From JAFARE01 sp963777285 (GTDB lineage Bacteria > Chloroflexota > Dormibacteria > Aeolococcales > Aeolococcaceae): a stretch of DNA of 64,000 nucleotides. The stretch lies in NCBI GenBank assembly GCA_963777285.1, contig CAVZPR010000001.1:558001-622000 (forward strand), given 5' to 3'. The notes beneath the pieces are model-generated. The model saw only the letters and a list, made by a program, of their open reading frames with translations, had not been told where the DNA came from and made no database searches. Below are positions 1 to 7,965 of this stretch, one piece after another; the stretch's first letter is position 1; every line of letters starts with the position of its first letter. A program made the translations under genes and the position numbers.

Positions 1-2
1 GC

Positions 3-1091
3 GCGGTCGCCGACATCCAGTCGGTGATCGACAACTGCGACCGCGCGCTCAGCGAGGCCGAGGACATGTGCGAGACCATCCCTGGGCAGGCGGTGATCGG
101 CATCGCAGGCGAGCAGGTGCGCGGCTTCAGCACCACGTACAGCCTGCCTCGCTCCCAGCCGCAGGCGCGCATCACGCAGGCGGATCTGGCCACCGCGCTG
201 CAAGCCGTGCAGCGACGCGCGCTGCGCGAGGCGGTGCGGCAGATGTCGCAGGACCTCGGCGTCGCGGAGATCAACGTCAAGCTGGTGCACAGCACGATCA
301 CGCAGGTGCGCGTCGACGGCTACGTGGTCAGCAATCCCATCGACTTCCAGGGCCACTCGGTCGAGGTCACCGTCTTCAACACATTCGCGCCGCTGACGCA
401 CATCGGCGCGCTGCAGACGATCGCGCAGGAGCTGGATCTGGAGCTCGTCGCGACGGTGGCCGAGCCGTACGCGCTGGCGCGCGGATGTTCCAGTGACGAG
501 ACGCAGGAGCTCGGCGCCATCTTCATCGACGTCGGTGGTGGCACCACCGACATCGCGGTGGTGCGCCGCGGCGGCATCGAGGCCACGCGCATGTTCGCGC
601 TGGGCGGCCGGTCCTTCACCAAGCGCCTCGCGTCCGACCTGGCGATGAACCTCGACGAGGCGGAGCGCTTCAAAGTGATGCACGCCGATCACCGTCTCGC
701 CGCGGAGCAGAACGCGATGGCGCTGAAGAGCCTGACGCCCACGGCGGAGGTGCTCGCCCAGGGAGTCGCGCTGAGCCTCGAGGAGCTCGCCGGCAACGAG
801 GCCCTGCCGCCGGCGATGTACCTGGCGGGAGGCGGAGCGGCGCTTCCCGAGGTGGCGGACCAGCTGCGCGCCGTCGACTGGACGTCGACGGTGTCGTTCA
901 ACAGCCCGCCGCTGGTCAAGGTGCTCGGACCCGACGACGTGCACGGGGTGTACGACACGACCGGGCTCTTGGTGGGATGCCAGGACGTGACGCCGATGGG
1001 CCTTGCGCGTCACGCCATCACGTTGGAAGATGACGTCGACGCCCCCCTCGGCGGGCTCATGCGCCGCGTCTTGAAAACGATGAAGGTATAG
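3..1091 (+). CDS. FtsA/PilM-like actin-fold ATPase (5' partial)
   Basis: The frame is open back to base 3, so the N-terminus lies outside the window and the GTG at 24 need not be the start; about 362 residues are visible. The actin/Hsp70 (ASKHA) fold is shown by a phosphate-2 motif (FIDVGGGTTDIAVV, bases about 520-560) and an adenosine motif (MYLAGGGAALPEV, about 817-855). A segment like the 1C/SHS2 subdomain of FtsA (VDGYVVSNPIDFQGHSVEV) lies between them and the N-terminus. FtsA and PilM use this fold to anchor FtsZ or pilus proteins at the membrane. The next gene is a membrane-anchored surface-like protein and a prepilin peptidase follows, so an envelope-assembly role is as likely as division. 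The typical C-terminal amphipathic helix is not obvious. Confidence 0.75.
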   Translation, partial: AVADIQSVIDNCDRALSEAEDMCETIPGQAVIGIAGEQVRGFSTTYSLPRSQPQARITQADLATALQAVQRRALREAVRQMSQDLGVAEINVKLVHSTITQVRVDGYVVSNPIDFQGHSVEVTVFNTFAPLTHIGALQTIAQELDLELVATVAEPYALARGCSSDETQELGAIFIDVGGGTTDIAVVRRGGIEATRMFALGGRSFTKRLASDLAMNLDEAERFKVMHADHRLAAEQNAMALKSLTPTAEVLAQGVALSLEELAGNEALPPAMYLAGGGAALPEVADQLRAVDWTSTVSFNSPPLVKVLGPDDVHGVYDTTGLLVGCQDVTPMGLARHAITLEDDVDAPLGGLMRRVLKTMKV

Positions 1092-1096
1092 GTGCG

Positions 1097-2821
1097 ATGC
1101 CGGTACTGGTGCAAGCGCGTCCCGACGACGAGATCGCGGACGTCATAGAGAAGGTCCGCGCCGCAGGCGAGTCCGAGGTCGGGCTGGTGCTGCCCCGCGG
1201 CAGCCGCGCGCTGCAGACGCCGTTGAGCGCCAGACTGCTCAGCCAGTTCAGCAAGCAGCGCGGGCAGCGCACCGCAATCGTCAGCGACGAGCCCCGCGTG
1301 CAGGAGCTGGCCCGCGCCAACGGATTCCCGGTGTACGCGTCGGTTCCCGCCTTCGAGCGCGGCATCCAGCTGGGCACGTCGGTGGTGGCTCCGGGCACGT
1401 ACCGCACCGGCACCGCGACAGCCGCGGCGACAGCACTGCAGGAGGCGCCGCCGCGCGCGTTCACGCCGCGTCCGACGCTCGACGCCGTGCCGCCGTCCAC
1501 CCAGGTGCGTCGCGGCGGACCGCCGAGCCTGCCGCCCAAGACGCCCAAGGCGTCGGTCTGGGCCACGCAGCGCCGTCCCCTCTACTTCGCCGGTGCCGCG
1601 GCCGCGCTCATCGGCCTGCTGCTGTTCTTCGCCTTTGCGCCTTCTGCCAAGGTGACGATCACGGTTGCGGGAACACCGGTGTCGGTGAATCCGACCATCC
1701 AGGGAAGCACCGATCCCGCCGCTGCAAAGCAGGGCGACCACCTGCTCACTTCGGTGATCACCGCCAGCGGTTCGGGGAAGTTCGCCGCCAGCCCCACGGG
1801 CAGCCAGACGCTGCCCGCGACACCGGCAGGGGGAAAGATCGTCTTCACCACCAACGTTCCCGAGGGCGCGCAGTTCTCGCTCAACCAGGGCGCCGGATTC
1901 CAGACGTCCGACGGCAGCGTCAACTACCTGGTGACTCAGGGCACGTACATCTGCATCAGCGCCACGGGATCGCCGCCGCCGACAACGGCGGACTGTGGCG
2001 GGCAGCAGCCCAACGACACGACGTCGATCCAGGCGGAGTCGTCGGGACGGGCCGGCAACGTTCCTGCCGGGACTGTCACGAAGTGGAACCCGCCGTCGGA
2101 GGATCCCTGCACCGGCAACCCGTTCTGCAATCCCAGCCCGGGCACCACCTACGACGTGTTCGTGACCAATCCGGCTGCCACCAGCGGCGGTGCGGACCAG
2201 AAGCAGGTGACCGTGGCCAGCCCCAGCGACGTCAACAGCTGGACCACGCAGGTAACGCAGATCGAGAACACCCTGACCAACCAGGTCAACAGTCAGATGC
2301 AGGGCAGGGCCGGCGGCAAGACGTTCGCCGTCGACCCCAACGGCGGGGGCAAGTCGATCGCTTTCACCGTCACGCCGCATCTGCCCAGCGCCGGGTCGCA
2401 GTTCTCGGCGACGCAGATCACGGTGAGCGCGCAGGCGTCGGCCGCGGTGTACGACCCCGCGGACGTGCGCAACGACATCGTGGCCGACCTCAACGCCAAG
2501 GTCACGCAGGGTGACCAGCTGGCCCCGGGGAAGCTCAGCGTGCAGCCGTGCCAGGTCACGCAGGCGGCGACGGACGGCACCGTGATCCTCGCCTGCGCGG
2601 CATCCGACTTCGTGCAGCCGGTCGTCGACCTGCAGGGGTTGAAGACAAAGCTGGCAGGAAAAAATCCCGGCGACGCCGAGAAGATCATCGAGGGCGCGGT
2701 CGACAAGGTGCAGAACGTCGATGTCTCGGAGTTTCCGTTCAAGCTCTTCTACCTGCCGTTCTTCTCCTCGCGCATCGAGATAGACGAGAACTTCGTCTCG
2801 CAGACGTCGTCGGGCACGTGA
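1097..2821 (+). CDS. single-pass membrane protein, baseplate-J-like exported region
   Basis: A 574-residue protein with three parts. Residues 1-92 form an alpha/beta domain (DDEIADVIEKVRAAGESEVG, then VLPRGSRALQ) of the type found in front of Chloroflexota and Actinobacteria proteins labelled baseplate J/gp47. A Pro/Ala-rich linker runs to about 160, and one hydrophobic segment lies at about 163-181. The remaining 390 residues are rich in Thr/Ser/Gly/Asn and predicted beta-rich, with some cysteines, as expected outside the membrane. It follows the FtsA-like gene by 5 nt and overlaps ruvX by 4 nt, so the three are probably co-transcribed. The function is not known; the family name is from remembered similarity, not a search. 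Confidence 0.6.
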   Translation: MPVLVQARPDDEIADVIEKVRAAGESEVGLVLPRGSRALQTPLSARLLSQFSKQRGQRTAIVSDEPRVQELARANGFPVYASVPAFERGIQLGTSVVAPGTYRTGTATAAATALQEAPPRAFTPRPTLDAVPPSTQVRRGGPPSLPPKTPKASVWATQRRPLYFAGAAAALIGLLLFFAFAPSAKVTITVAGTPVSVNPTIQGSTDPAAAKQGDHLLTSVITASGSGKFAASPTGSQTLPATPAGGKIVFTTNVPEGAQFSLNQGAGFQTSDGSVNYLVTQGTYICISATGSPPPTTADCGGQQPNDTTSIQAESSGRAGNVPAGTVTKWNPPSEDPCTGNPFCNPSPGTTYDVFVTNPAATSGGADQKQVTVASPSDVNSWTTQVTQIENTLTNQVNSQMQGRAGGKTFAVDPNGGGKSIAFTVTPHLPSAGSQFSATQITVSAQASAAVYDPADVRNDIVADLNAKVTQGDQLAPGKLSVQPCQVTQAATDGTVILACAASDFVQPVVDLQGLKTKLAGKNPGDAEKIIEGAVDKVQNVDVSEFPFKLFYLPFFSSRIEIDENFVSQTSSGT

Positions 2822-3255
2822 GCGGAGCCGTCAGCGCGCGACCTGCCGGTCGCGTCCTGGGGGTCGACGTCGGCTCGGTTCGTGTCGGGCTTGCCGCGAG
2901 CGATGAGACCAGGACCATCGCCACACCCATCGGTACGCTGTCGCGCGACTCGCGCGATCTCTGGACCCGCCTCGGCAGCGAGGCGAAGCGCAACGAGGTC
3001 GCCAGCGCCGTCGTGGGGCTGCCCCGCCGCCTCGACGGCAGCGAGGGCTCGGCCGCCGCTGACGCGCGCGCGTTCGCCGGCGAGCTGGAGCGCCGCGTGC
3101 GCCTGCCGGTGGCGTTCTGGGACGAGCGCTTCACCACGGCGCTCGCGGAGCGCTTCCTGCTGCACGCGGGCATGCGGCGCGACCGGCGGCGGCGGACGGT
3201 GGACGCCGTGGCGGCGGCGCTGATCCTGCAGAGCTGGCTCGACGCGCAGCGGTGA
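2818..3255 (+). CDS. ruvX: RuvX/YqgF, pre-16S rRNA maturation nuclease
   Basis: A 145-residue RNase H-fold protein of the usual family length. Conserved blocks are VLGVDVGSVRVGLA (first catalytic Asp), VVGLPRRLDGSEG, FWDERFTTALAE (second acid) and TVDAVAAALILQ (third Asp). The family trims the 5' end of 16S rRNA and was first annotated as a Holliday junction resolvase. The GTG at 2818 overlaps the stop of the preceding gene (GTGA), which decides the start. It overlaps the next gene by 4 nt. Confidence 0.9.
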   Translation: MSGAVSARPAGRVLGVDVGSVRVGLAASDETRTIATPIGTLSRDSRDLWTRLGSEAKRNEVASAVVGLPRRLDGSEGSAAADARAFAGELERRVRLPVAFWDERFTTALAERFLLHAGMRRDRRRRTVDAVAAALILQSWLDAQR

Positions 3256-4005
3256 CCCCGCTGCTGGTCGCCGGCGCGATCGTCGCCGGGGCGCTGGTGG
3301 GCGCCGGCTCGGGCTGGCTGGTGACGGCGCTGGAGCGTGTCGAGAAGCTGGAGGCCGAGGAGGCCGAGGAGCGCGTGCAGTACGAGCGCGACGTGGCGAC
3401 CGCGCGCGAGCGGGCTGCGGCCGGCGGCGAGACGCCGCCCGAGGCCGAGCCGTGGGCGGCCGAGCGCTACGGCTGGACCTGGCTGGAGCGCTACCTGGGT
3501 CCTGGGCTGGGAGCGGCCGGCTTCGGCGCCTTCACCGCTCACGAGGCCTTCGACACCGGGCTCCTCGTGCACCTGCTGTGGGTCGCCGTCTTCGTGCACA
3601 TCGTCACGTTCGATCTCAAGCATCGCCTCATCCTCAACAAGGTCACGTACCCGGCCATCCTCGCGGCGCTGGCGCTGGCGCAGGTCTCCCCGGGGCTGAC
3701 GATCGTGCGCGCGCTGATCGGGGGTGGTGGCGTCGCCGCGTTCTTCCTGCTGCAGAACCTGGTGTCGCGCGGCAGCATCGGGCTGGGTGACGCCAAGCTG
3801 GGAGCGCTGGTCGGCGCGGTCACGGGCGCGGCGCTGGACGGTTCGCACCTCGGCGCCGTGATACGCGGTGGTGTACGCGGTCTTCCTCGGCGGCGCGGTG
3901 GCGCTCATCCTTCTCGCCACCCGGATCCGGCGACTCAAGGATCCGATTCCGTATGGTCCGTTTCTCTGCGCCGGAGCGGCGTTCATCCTTTACCTGGGCC
4001 CATGA
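3252..4005 (+). pseudogene. type IV prepilin peptidase (A24), frame broken near 3861
   Basis: A membrane aspartyl protease that would cleave type IV prepilins. Both catalytic Asp motifs are present: D121 in FDLKHRLILN and D180 in GLGDAKLGAL. The N-terminal methylase domain with paired cysteines is absent and is replaced by one membrane segment and a charged stretch (about 30-75). The frame is correct to about base 3860; the conserved C-terminus (KDPIPYGPFLCAGAAFILYL) then continues one base further on and ends at 4003-4005, overlapping the next ATG. Removing A3861 gives a smooth hydrophobic helix (GAVYAVVYAVFLGG). The frame used after the break has a stop at 3859-3861, so the slip must be at or after it. 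An indel in the sequence is the likeliest cause; a real pseudogene is possible. Confidence 0.7.
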
Positions 4006-4526
4006 GCACCAACTCGCAGCTGATGCCGGATGAGCGGGCGATCACGATGTCCCGCCAGCATTGGTCCGTGGTCGTGCCCTGGATCGTGGCCGGCATCCTG
4101 GTGCTCATCGCCGGCATCGTCGTCCTCGTGCTCGTGCCGGCGACCGTCGGCGGGCACAGCACCAAGACACCCAGGCTGATCGCGGGAATCGTGCTCGTGG
4201 TCGCGGTGATCCTGTGGACCGGCCTGCACTACCTGCGCTGGCGCCTGCTCACCTATCTGCTCACCGACCGGAGGATCATGGTGGAGAGCGGCGTCCTTTC
4301 CCGCACCACCGAGTCGATCACGCTCGACCGCATCCAGAACACGGTGATCAAGCGTCCGCTCGGCGACCGGATGATCGGCGCGGGCGACATCGAGATCTCG
4401 TCCGCCGGACGTGACGGCGTGGAGGTGCTGCACCGCATCCCCAACGCGCAGGCCTTCTACACCGCGATCATGCAGGCGGTGGAGGGGTTTCGCAGCGGCT
4501 CATACCCGCCGCCGCACCCTCTCTGA
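4002..4526 (+). CDS. PH-domain (bPH2/YdbS-like) membrane protein
   Basis: A 174-residue protein with two membrane helices (about 24-47 and 57-75), followed by a bacterial PH domain recognised by LLTYLLTDRRIMVESGVLSR, the central ESITLDRIQNTVIKRPLGDR, and GDIEISSAGRDGVEVLHRIP. The ATG at 4002 overlaps the stop of the prepilin peptidase (ATGA). Members of this family are small membrane proteins, mostly of unknown role. The extreme C-terminus overlaps a possible minus-strand gene by 27 bp. Confidence 0.75.
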   Translation: MSTNSQLMPDERAITMSRQHWSVVVPWIVAGILVLIAGIVVLVLVPATVGGHSTKTPRLIAGIVLVVAVILWTGLHYLRWRLLTYLLTDRRIMVESGVLSRTTESITLDRIQNTVIKRPLGDRMIGAGDIEISSAGRDGVEVLHRIPNAQAFYTAIMQAVEGFRSGSYPPPHPL

Positions 4527-4724
4527 GCCCGAGCTCCTGCGCGCTTGCGGCAGCGCGTCGCGGGCCAGCGTCGCGAGGCAGAGACGCGCCGCCGCCGCGG
4601 TGCACGGCTCGCCGGCCAGCACGACCTCGCGGTACGCGACGACGGCGCTCACCCGGTCGCCGTTGAGCTCGAAGAGGCGCGCGATGCGCAGCAGCTCGTG
4701 CGGCGCGAGCCTCGGGTCGATCAC
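4500..4724 (-). CDS. small hypothetical protein, helical-repeat-like
   Basis: A 74-codon minus-strand frame filling most of the 300-bp gap between the PH-domain gene and efp. Its start of about 55 residues reads like a TPR-type helical pair (ELLRIARLFELNGDRVSAVV, then AYREVVLAGEPCTAAAARLC), while the tail is Arg/Ser-rich. The composition is more protein-like than the other frames here. It starts at GTG 4724 without a clear Shine-Dalgarno and converges with the PH-domain gene. No function is proposed. It could still be a chance frame in GC-rich DNA. Confidence 0.4.
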   Translation of the reverse strand: MIDPRLAPHELLRIARLFELNGDRVSAVVAYREVVLAGEPCTAAAARLCLATLARDALPQARRSSGSERVRRRV

Positions 4725-4795
4725 GACACCGGAGCATCGGTGCGCACCGCGGACCGCGGGCGGACGTCACTGGCCGCGCGCGACGCGCCGGCCCG

Positions 4796-4801
4796 TATGC
4801 T
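4796..4801 (+). promoter_or_regulatory. -10 box for efp
   Basis: TATGCT 27 nt before the efp GTG start, giving a leader of about 20 nt that holds a GGAGAG Shine-Dalgarno. No convincing -35 was seen. Confidence 0.4.
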
Positions 4802-4828
4802 GAGGGACGTGGCCATGGGAGAGACGAC

Positions 4829-5386
4829 GTGATCAATGCCGGCGACCTGCGCCCGGGCAACACCGTGGAGCGCGACGGCGATCTGCTTCAGGTGATGGAC
4901 TTCGCGCACGTCAAGCAGGGACGGGGCACCGCCTTCGTGCGCGCCAAGCTCAAGAACCTGACCAGCGGCGCGGTGACCGAGGAGACGTTCCGTCCCGAGG
5001 AGAAGTTCGGGCGCGCCCGCATCGAGCGCGTCGAAGCGCAGTACCTCTACAAGGACGGTGACAATTACGTGGTCATGGACACGAGCACGTACGACCAGTT
5101 CCCGCTGGGCGCGGACGTGCTCGGCGACGCCGCCGGCTACCTGACCGACAACGCAGCGCTGACCCTGCTGCGCTACGACACGCGGGTGCTGGGGGTCGAG
5201 ATGCCCACGGCGGTGGAGCTCGCCGTCACCGAGACCGAGCCTGGCTTCAAGGGGGACACCGCCAATGCGGCGTTCAAGCCGGCGACGTTGGAGACGGGCC
5301 GCGTCATCGACGTGCCGCTCTTCGTCAACCAGGGCGACCGGGTTCGCGTCGACACGCGCAGCGGGCGCTACATCGAGAGGGCGTGA
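4829..5386 (+). CDS. efp: translation elongation factor P
   Basis: Complete 185-residue EF-P, which binds between the P and E sites and rescues ribosomes stalled on polyproline. The KOW-like domain I covers about 1-62, followed by two OB domains; the C-terminal signature GFKGDTANAAFKPATLETG is intact. The modifiable loop reads HVKQGRGTAFVRAKLKNL, placing Arg at residue 32 where many EF-Ps carry Lys, and Gln replaces the usual Pro at 30. No modification enzyme (EpmA, EarP or YmfI type) is in the window. The start is GTG 4829 with GGAGAG just upstream. efp-asp23-nusB overlap in sequence and form the head of the operon. Confidence 0.95.
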   Translation: MINAGDLRPGNTVERDGDLLQVMDFAHVKQGRGTAFVRAKLKNLTSGAVTEETFRPEEKFGRARIERVEAQYLYKDGDNYVVMDTSTYDQFPLGADVLGDAAGYLTDNAALTLLRYDTRVLGVEMPTAVELAVTETEPGFKGDTANAAFKPATLETGRVIDVPLFVNQGDRVRVDTRSGRYIERA

Positions 5387-5778
5387 CGGAGGTGCAGACG
5401 TCCGCCGGACCGCTGGAGCTGGACGGTGGCGGCGACGACGCGCACTCCCCGCTGGGTGCGACGCGTGTCGCCAACGAGGTGGTCGCGTCCATCGCGGCGC
5501 TGGCGGCCATGCAGGTGGACGGCGTGCACGCGCTGTACCACCCCGGCGCCCAACCCATCGACCGGATCGTCCGTCGCCAGCAGGCTCATCGCGGCGTCCG
5601 CGTCGCGCTCGTCGACGGCGCGCTGCGGCTCGACGTGTGGCTGGTCATGGAAGCCGGCGGCGACGTGCCCCGCGTCGGAACCGAGGTGCAGCGCCGCGTG
5701 GCGGACGCCATCGACCGCATGCTCGACCTGCGCGTCTCCGAGGTGAACGTCTTCGTCAGCGAGATCGTGTTCCGGTGA
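5383..5778 (+). CDS. Asp23/Gls24 family envelope-stress protein
   Basis: A 131-residue Asp23/Gls24 (DUF322) protein. The core reads GATRVANEVVASIAALAAMQ, then VDGVHALY and VAIDRM-type helices ending in VSEVNVFVSEIVF. In Firmicutes the family is abundant and linked to cell-envelope homeostasis, and it is commonly encoded between efp/acc genes and nusB, as here. GTG 5383 overlaps the efp stop and the 3' end overlaps nusB by 4 nt. The biochemical role is unknown in the family. Confidence 0.85.
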   Translation: MTEVQTSAGPLELDGGGDDAHSPLGATRVANEVVASIAALAAMQVDGVHALYHPGAQPIDRIVRRQQAHRGVRVALVDGALRLDVWLVMEAGGDVPRVGTEVQRRVADAIDRMLDLRVSEVNVFVSEIVFR

Positions 5779-6200
5779 CCACGGCCAGCCGCGTGGTCGG
5801 CCGCCGCCGGCGCGGCCGCGAGCTCGCGCTGCGCGTGCTCTTCGAGCTGGAGGGCACGAGCAAGGACTCCGACTGGGCACTGCGCTACCAGGGCGACGAC
5901 ATGAGCGCCCCGGCCGACGTCGCCGCATTCGCGGGCCAAATCGTGGATGGGTGCCTGGCGCACGCGCAGGCCATCGACGACGCGATCGCTGCCGCGTCGG
6001 AGAACTGGGACCTCGTGGACCTGGGCAAGGTGGAGCGCGCGCTGCTGCGCATGGCGGCGTTCGAGCTGCTATACGAACCGGAGACGCCGGTCGCCGTGGT
6101 CATAGACGAGTCGGTGGAGCTGGCCAAGTCCTACGCCGGCGACGACGCCGCGCACTTCATCAACGGAGTGCTGGGACACGTCGCGCGCCAGCGCGCATGA
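5775..6200 (+). CDS. nusB: transcription antitermination factor NusB
   Basis: A 141-residue all-helical NusB. Typical blocks are RGRELALRVLFELEG near the N-terminus, DLGKVERALLRMAAFELLY in the middle and VVIDESVELAKSYAGDDAAHFINGVLGH at the C-terminus (quoted as separate motifs: VVIDESVELAK and FINGVLGHVAR). NusB with S10/NusE binds boxA of rRNA transcripts. The start is GTG 5775, overlapping the preceding stop by GTGA; an upstream extension in the same frame lies inside asp23 and was rejected. Confidence 0.93.
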   Translation: MTTASRVVGRRRRGRELALRVLFELEGTSKDSDWALRYQGDDMSAPADVAAFAGQIVDGCLAHAQAIDDAIAAASENWDLVDLGKVERALLRMAAFELLYEPETPVAVVIDESVELAKSYAGDDAAHFINGVLGHVARQRA

Positions 6201-7582
6201 GCGCCGTCGCGGTCACCGTCAGCGATGTGACCGCGCTGGTGCGTGATTCGATCGCCGCGCGGCCCGAGCTGGAGGACGTGCTCGTCGAGGGTGAGGTGAG
6301 CAACGTCAGCACGCCTGCGTCGGGCCACGTGTACTTCACCCTCAAGGACTCGCGCGCGGCGCTCGCGTGTGTCTGCTTCCGCACCCACGCGCAGCGCATT
6401 CCGTTCCGCGTCGAGAACGGGATGACGCTGCTGGCGCACGGCAGCGTGCAGGTGTACGAGCAGCAGGGCAGGTATCAGCTCAACGCGGACCGTCTCGAGC
6501 CCAGCGGCATCGGCGCGCTCGCCCTCGCCGTCGAGCAGCTGAAACGGCGCCTGGCCGCGGAGGGGTTGTTCGACGCGCGACGCAAACGCGAGCTGCCGCT
6601 GCTGCCGCGTCGCGTCGTGGTGGTGACGTCGCGCAGCGGCGCCGCGTTGCGCGACGTGCACACGGTGATGACGCGCCGCGCGCCGGGCATCGACCTCGTG
6701 CTCTCGCCGGCGACGGTGCAGGGCGAGGGTGCGGCCGACACCATCGTCACCGCGCTGCGCCGCGCGGGGCAGGTGCGCGGCGCCGACGTGATCCTTCTGG
6801 TGCGCGGTGGCGGCGCCATCGAGGACCTCATGCCATTCAACAGCGAGGCGGTGGCGCGGGCGATCGCGGCCGCAACGTTGCCCGTGGTGAGCGGCATCGG
6901 CCACGAGACCGACACGACGGTGGCCGACCACGCGGCCGACCGGCGCGCCGCGACACCGTCGGCGGCGGCCGAGCTGGTGGTGCCCAGCGTCGCCGAGCTG
7001 CGTCAGGGCCTGTCCGGCCGCAGCTTGCGCATGGTGCAGGCGGTGCAGGGAATGACGGCGCAGCGCCGTTCCGGCCTCGAGCACCGCGAAGCGCGCCTGG
7101 GACGTCTCTCGCCAGGGCATCGGGTCGCCGGGCTGCGACAGGACCTGGACCGGCGGACGCAGCTGCTGCGCCGAGCGCTGCTGGCCGAGGTCGCCGCGCA
7201 GCGCCGCACGCTGGATGCGGCAAGCGGGCGGCTCGGCGTGCAGCACCCGTCCCGTCGCCTCGAGGTGGGCCGCTCGCGGTTGGAGCGCCACATGGGGCGG
7301 CTCGAGGGCGTCTGGCGTCGCGGCGTGGATGCCCGGCGGGCGTCCCTGGCGACGCGATCCGCCCAGGTCGAGGCACTCTCGCCGCGGCGCACCCTCGAGC
7401 GCGGCTACTCCATCACGCTCGACGCCGGCGGGACGGTGCTGACCAGCTCTGCGGGCGTTCGTGCGCAGCAGCGGGTGCGCACGCTGCTGGGCGGGGGTGC
7501 TTTCGAGAGCGTCGTGGTGGACGTCGACGCCGTGCCGCCTGGCGACGAACGGATGTACGATGAGCCGCGCCATGACGGGTGA
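6197..7582 (+). CDS. xseA: exodeoxyribonuclease VII large subunit
   Basis: A 461-residue XseA. The N-terminal OB fold spans about 1-105 (VLVEGEVSNVSTPASGHVYF), followed by the nuclease core with VVVVTSRSGAALRDV, LVRGGGAIEDLMPFNSEAVA and the GIGHETDTTVADHAADRRAATPSAAAEL region (key residues H, E, D, D, R). A long helical region with many Arg/Leu heptads follows, then GYSITL near the C-terminus. It forms the catalytic subunit of the single-strand-specific exonuclease with XseB, encoded next with a short overlap. ATG 6197 overlaps the nusB stop. Confidence 0.95.
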   Translation: MSAVAVTVSDVTALVRDSIAARPELEDVLVEGEVSNVSTPASGHVYFTLKDSRAALACVCFRTHAQRIPFRVENGMTLLAHGSVQVYEQQGRYQLNADRLEPSGIGALALAVEQLKRRLAAEGLFDARRKRELPLLPRRVVVVTSRSGAALRDVHTVMTRRAPGIDLVLSPATVQGEGAADTIVTALRRAGQVRGADVILLVRGGGAIEDLMPFNSEAVARAIAAATLPVVSGIGHETDTTVADHAADRRAATPSAAAELVVPSVAELRQGLSGRSLRMVQAVQGMTAQRRSGLEHREARLGRLSPGHRVAGLRQDLDRRTQLLRRALLAEVAAQRRTLDAASGRLGVQHPSRRLEVGRSRLERHMGRLEGVWRRGVDARRASLATRSAQVEALSPRRTLERGYSITLDAGGTVLTSSAGVRAQQRVRTLLGGGAFESVVVDVDAVPPGDERMYDEPRHDG

Positions 7583-7925
7583 CGCCCAGGCGGGTTTGGA
7601 GGCGCTCAGCTTCGAGGCGGCGCTGGCCGAGCTGGACAGCATCATCGGCCGGCTGGAGGCCGGCAGCATCGCCCTCGACGACGCCATCGCGGCGTACGAG
7701 CGGGGTACCCAGCTGGCGCGGCATTGCGAGCGCCTGCTGGACCGCACCGAGCGGCGCGTCAACGCGCTGGTGGTGGGGGGCGACGGCCGGCTGGTGGAGA
7801 AGCCGCTGGACGTCGGCGAGGAGCAGCCCGCCCCCGAGCAGCCACGCGCGCTCTTCCCCCAGCCGCCGAGTGCGCCACCGCGGGCACGGGCGGCCTCGAT
7901 CGACCCCGACGACGTGCCCTTCTGA
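7560..7925 (+). CDS. xseB: exodeoxyribonuclease VII small subunit
   Basis: A 121-residue XseB, longer than the usual 60-80 residues. The family helical hairpin is LSFEAALAELDSIIGRLEAG followed by IALDDAIAAYERGTQLARHC. The extra 45-residue C-terminal tail is Pro/Glu-rich and ends in DPDDVPF. The start could be ATG 7560 or ATG 7572; both overlap the end of xseA, indicating translational coupling. Confidence 0.88.
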   Translation: MSRAMTGDAQAGLEALSFEAALAELDSIIGRLEAGSIALDDAIAAYERGTQLARHCERLLDRTERRVNALVVGGDGRLVEKPLDVGEEQPAPEQPRALFPQPPSAPPRARAASIDPDDVPF

Positions 7926-7937
7926 CCATTCCTGACA

Positions 7938-7953
7938 TACACAGACCTGTGTA
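7938..7953. promoter_or_regulatory. 16-bp palindrome, candidate operator of tlyA-nadK-recN
   Basis: TACACAG-AC-CTGTGTA is a perfect inverted repeat with 7-bp arms. It lies between a CTGACA (-35-like, 7932-7937) and a TAACAAT (-10-like, 7952-7958) and overlaps the latter by 2 nt, the position expected for a repressor site. The regulator is unknown. Confidence 0.5.
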
Positions 7954-7958
7954 ACAAT
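7952..7958 (+). promoter_or_regulatory. -10 box for tlyA, leaderless type
   Basis: TAACAAT followed by 7 nt and then ATG 7966. This spacing puts the transcription start at or next to the start codon, as in leaderless mRNAs, and favours 7966 over ATG 7957, which overlaps the box. Confidence 0.5.
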
Positions 7959-7965
7959 GCCGGCC

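Noticed and set aside
1010..2380. Minus-strand open frame of 456 codons opposite the baseplate-J-like gene
   Set aside because: Composition is Arg/Gly-rich without recognisable blocks, while the + strand frame has a membrane helix and domain structure.
5265..5774. Longer nusB reading frame extending into efp and asp23
   Set aside because: The extension is Arg-rich and overlaps two well-supported genes; GTG 5775 with GTGA overlap fits the operon style.
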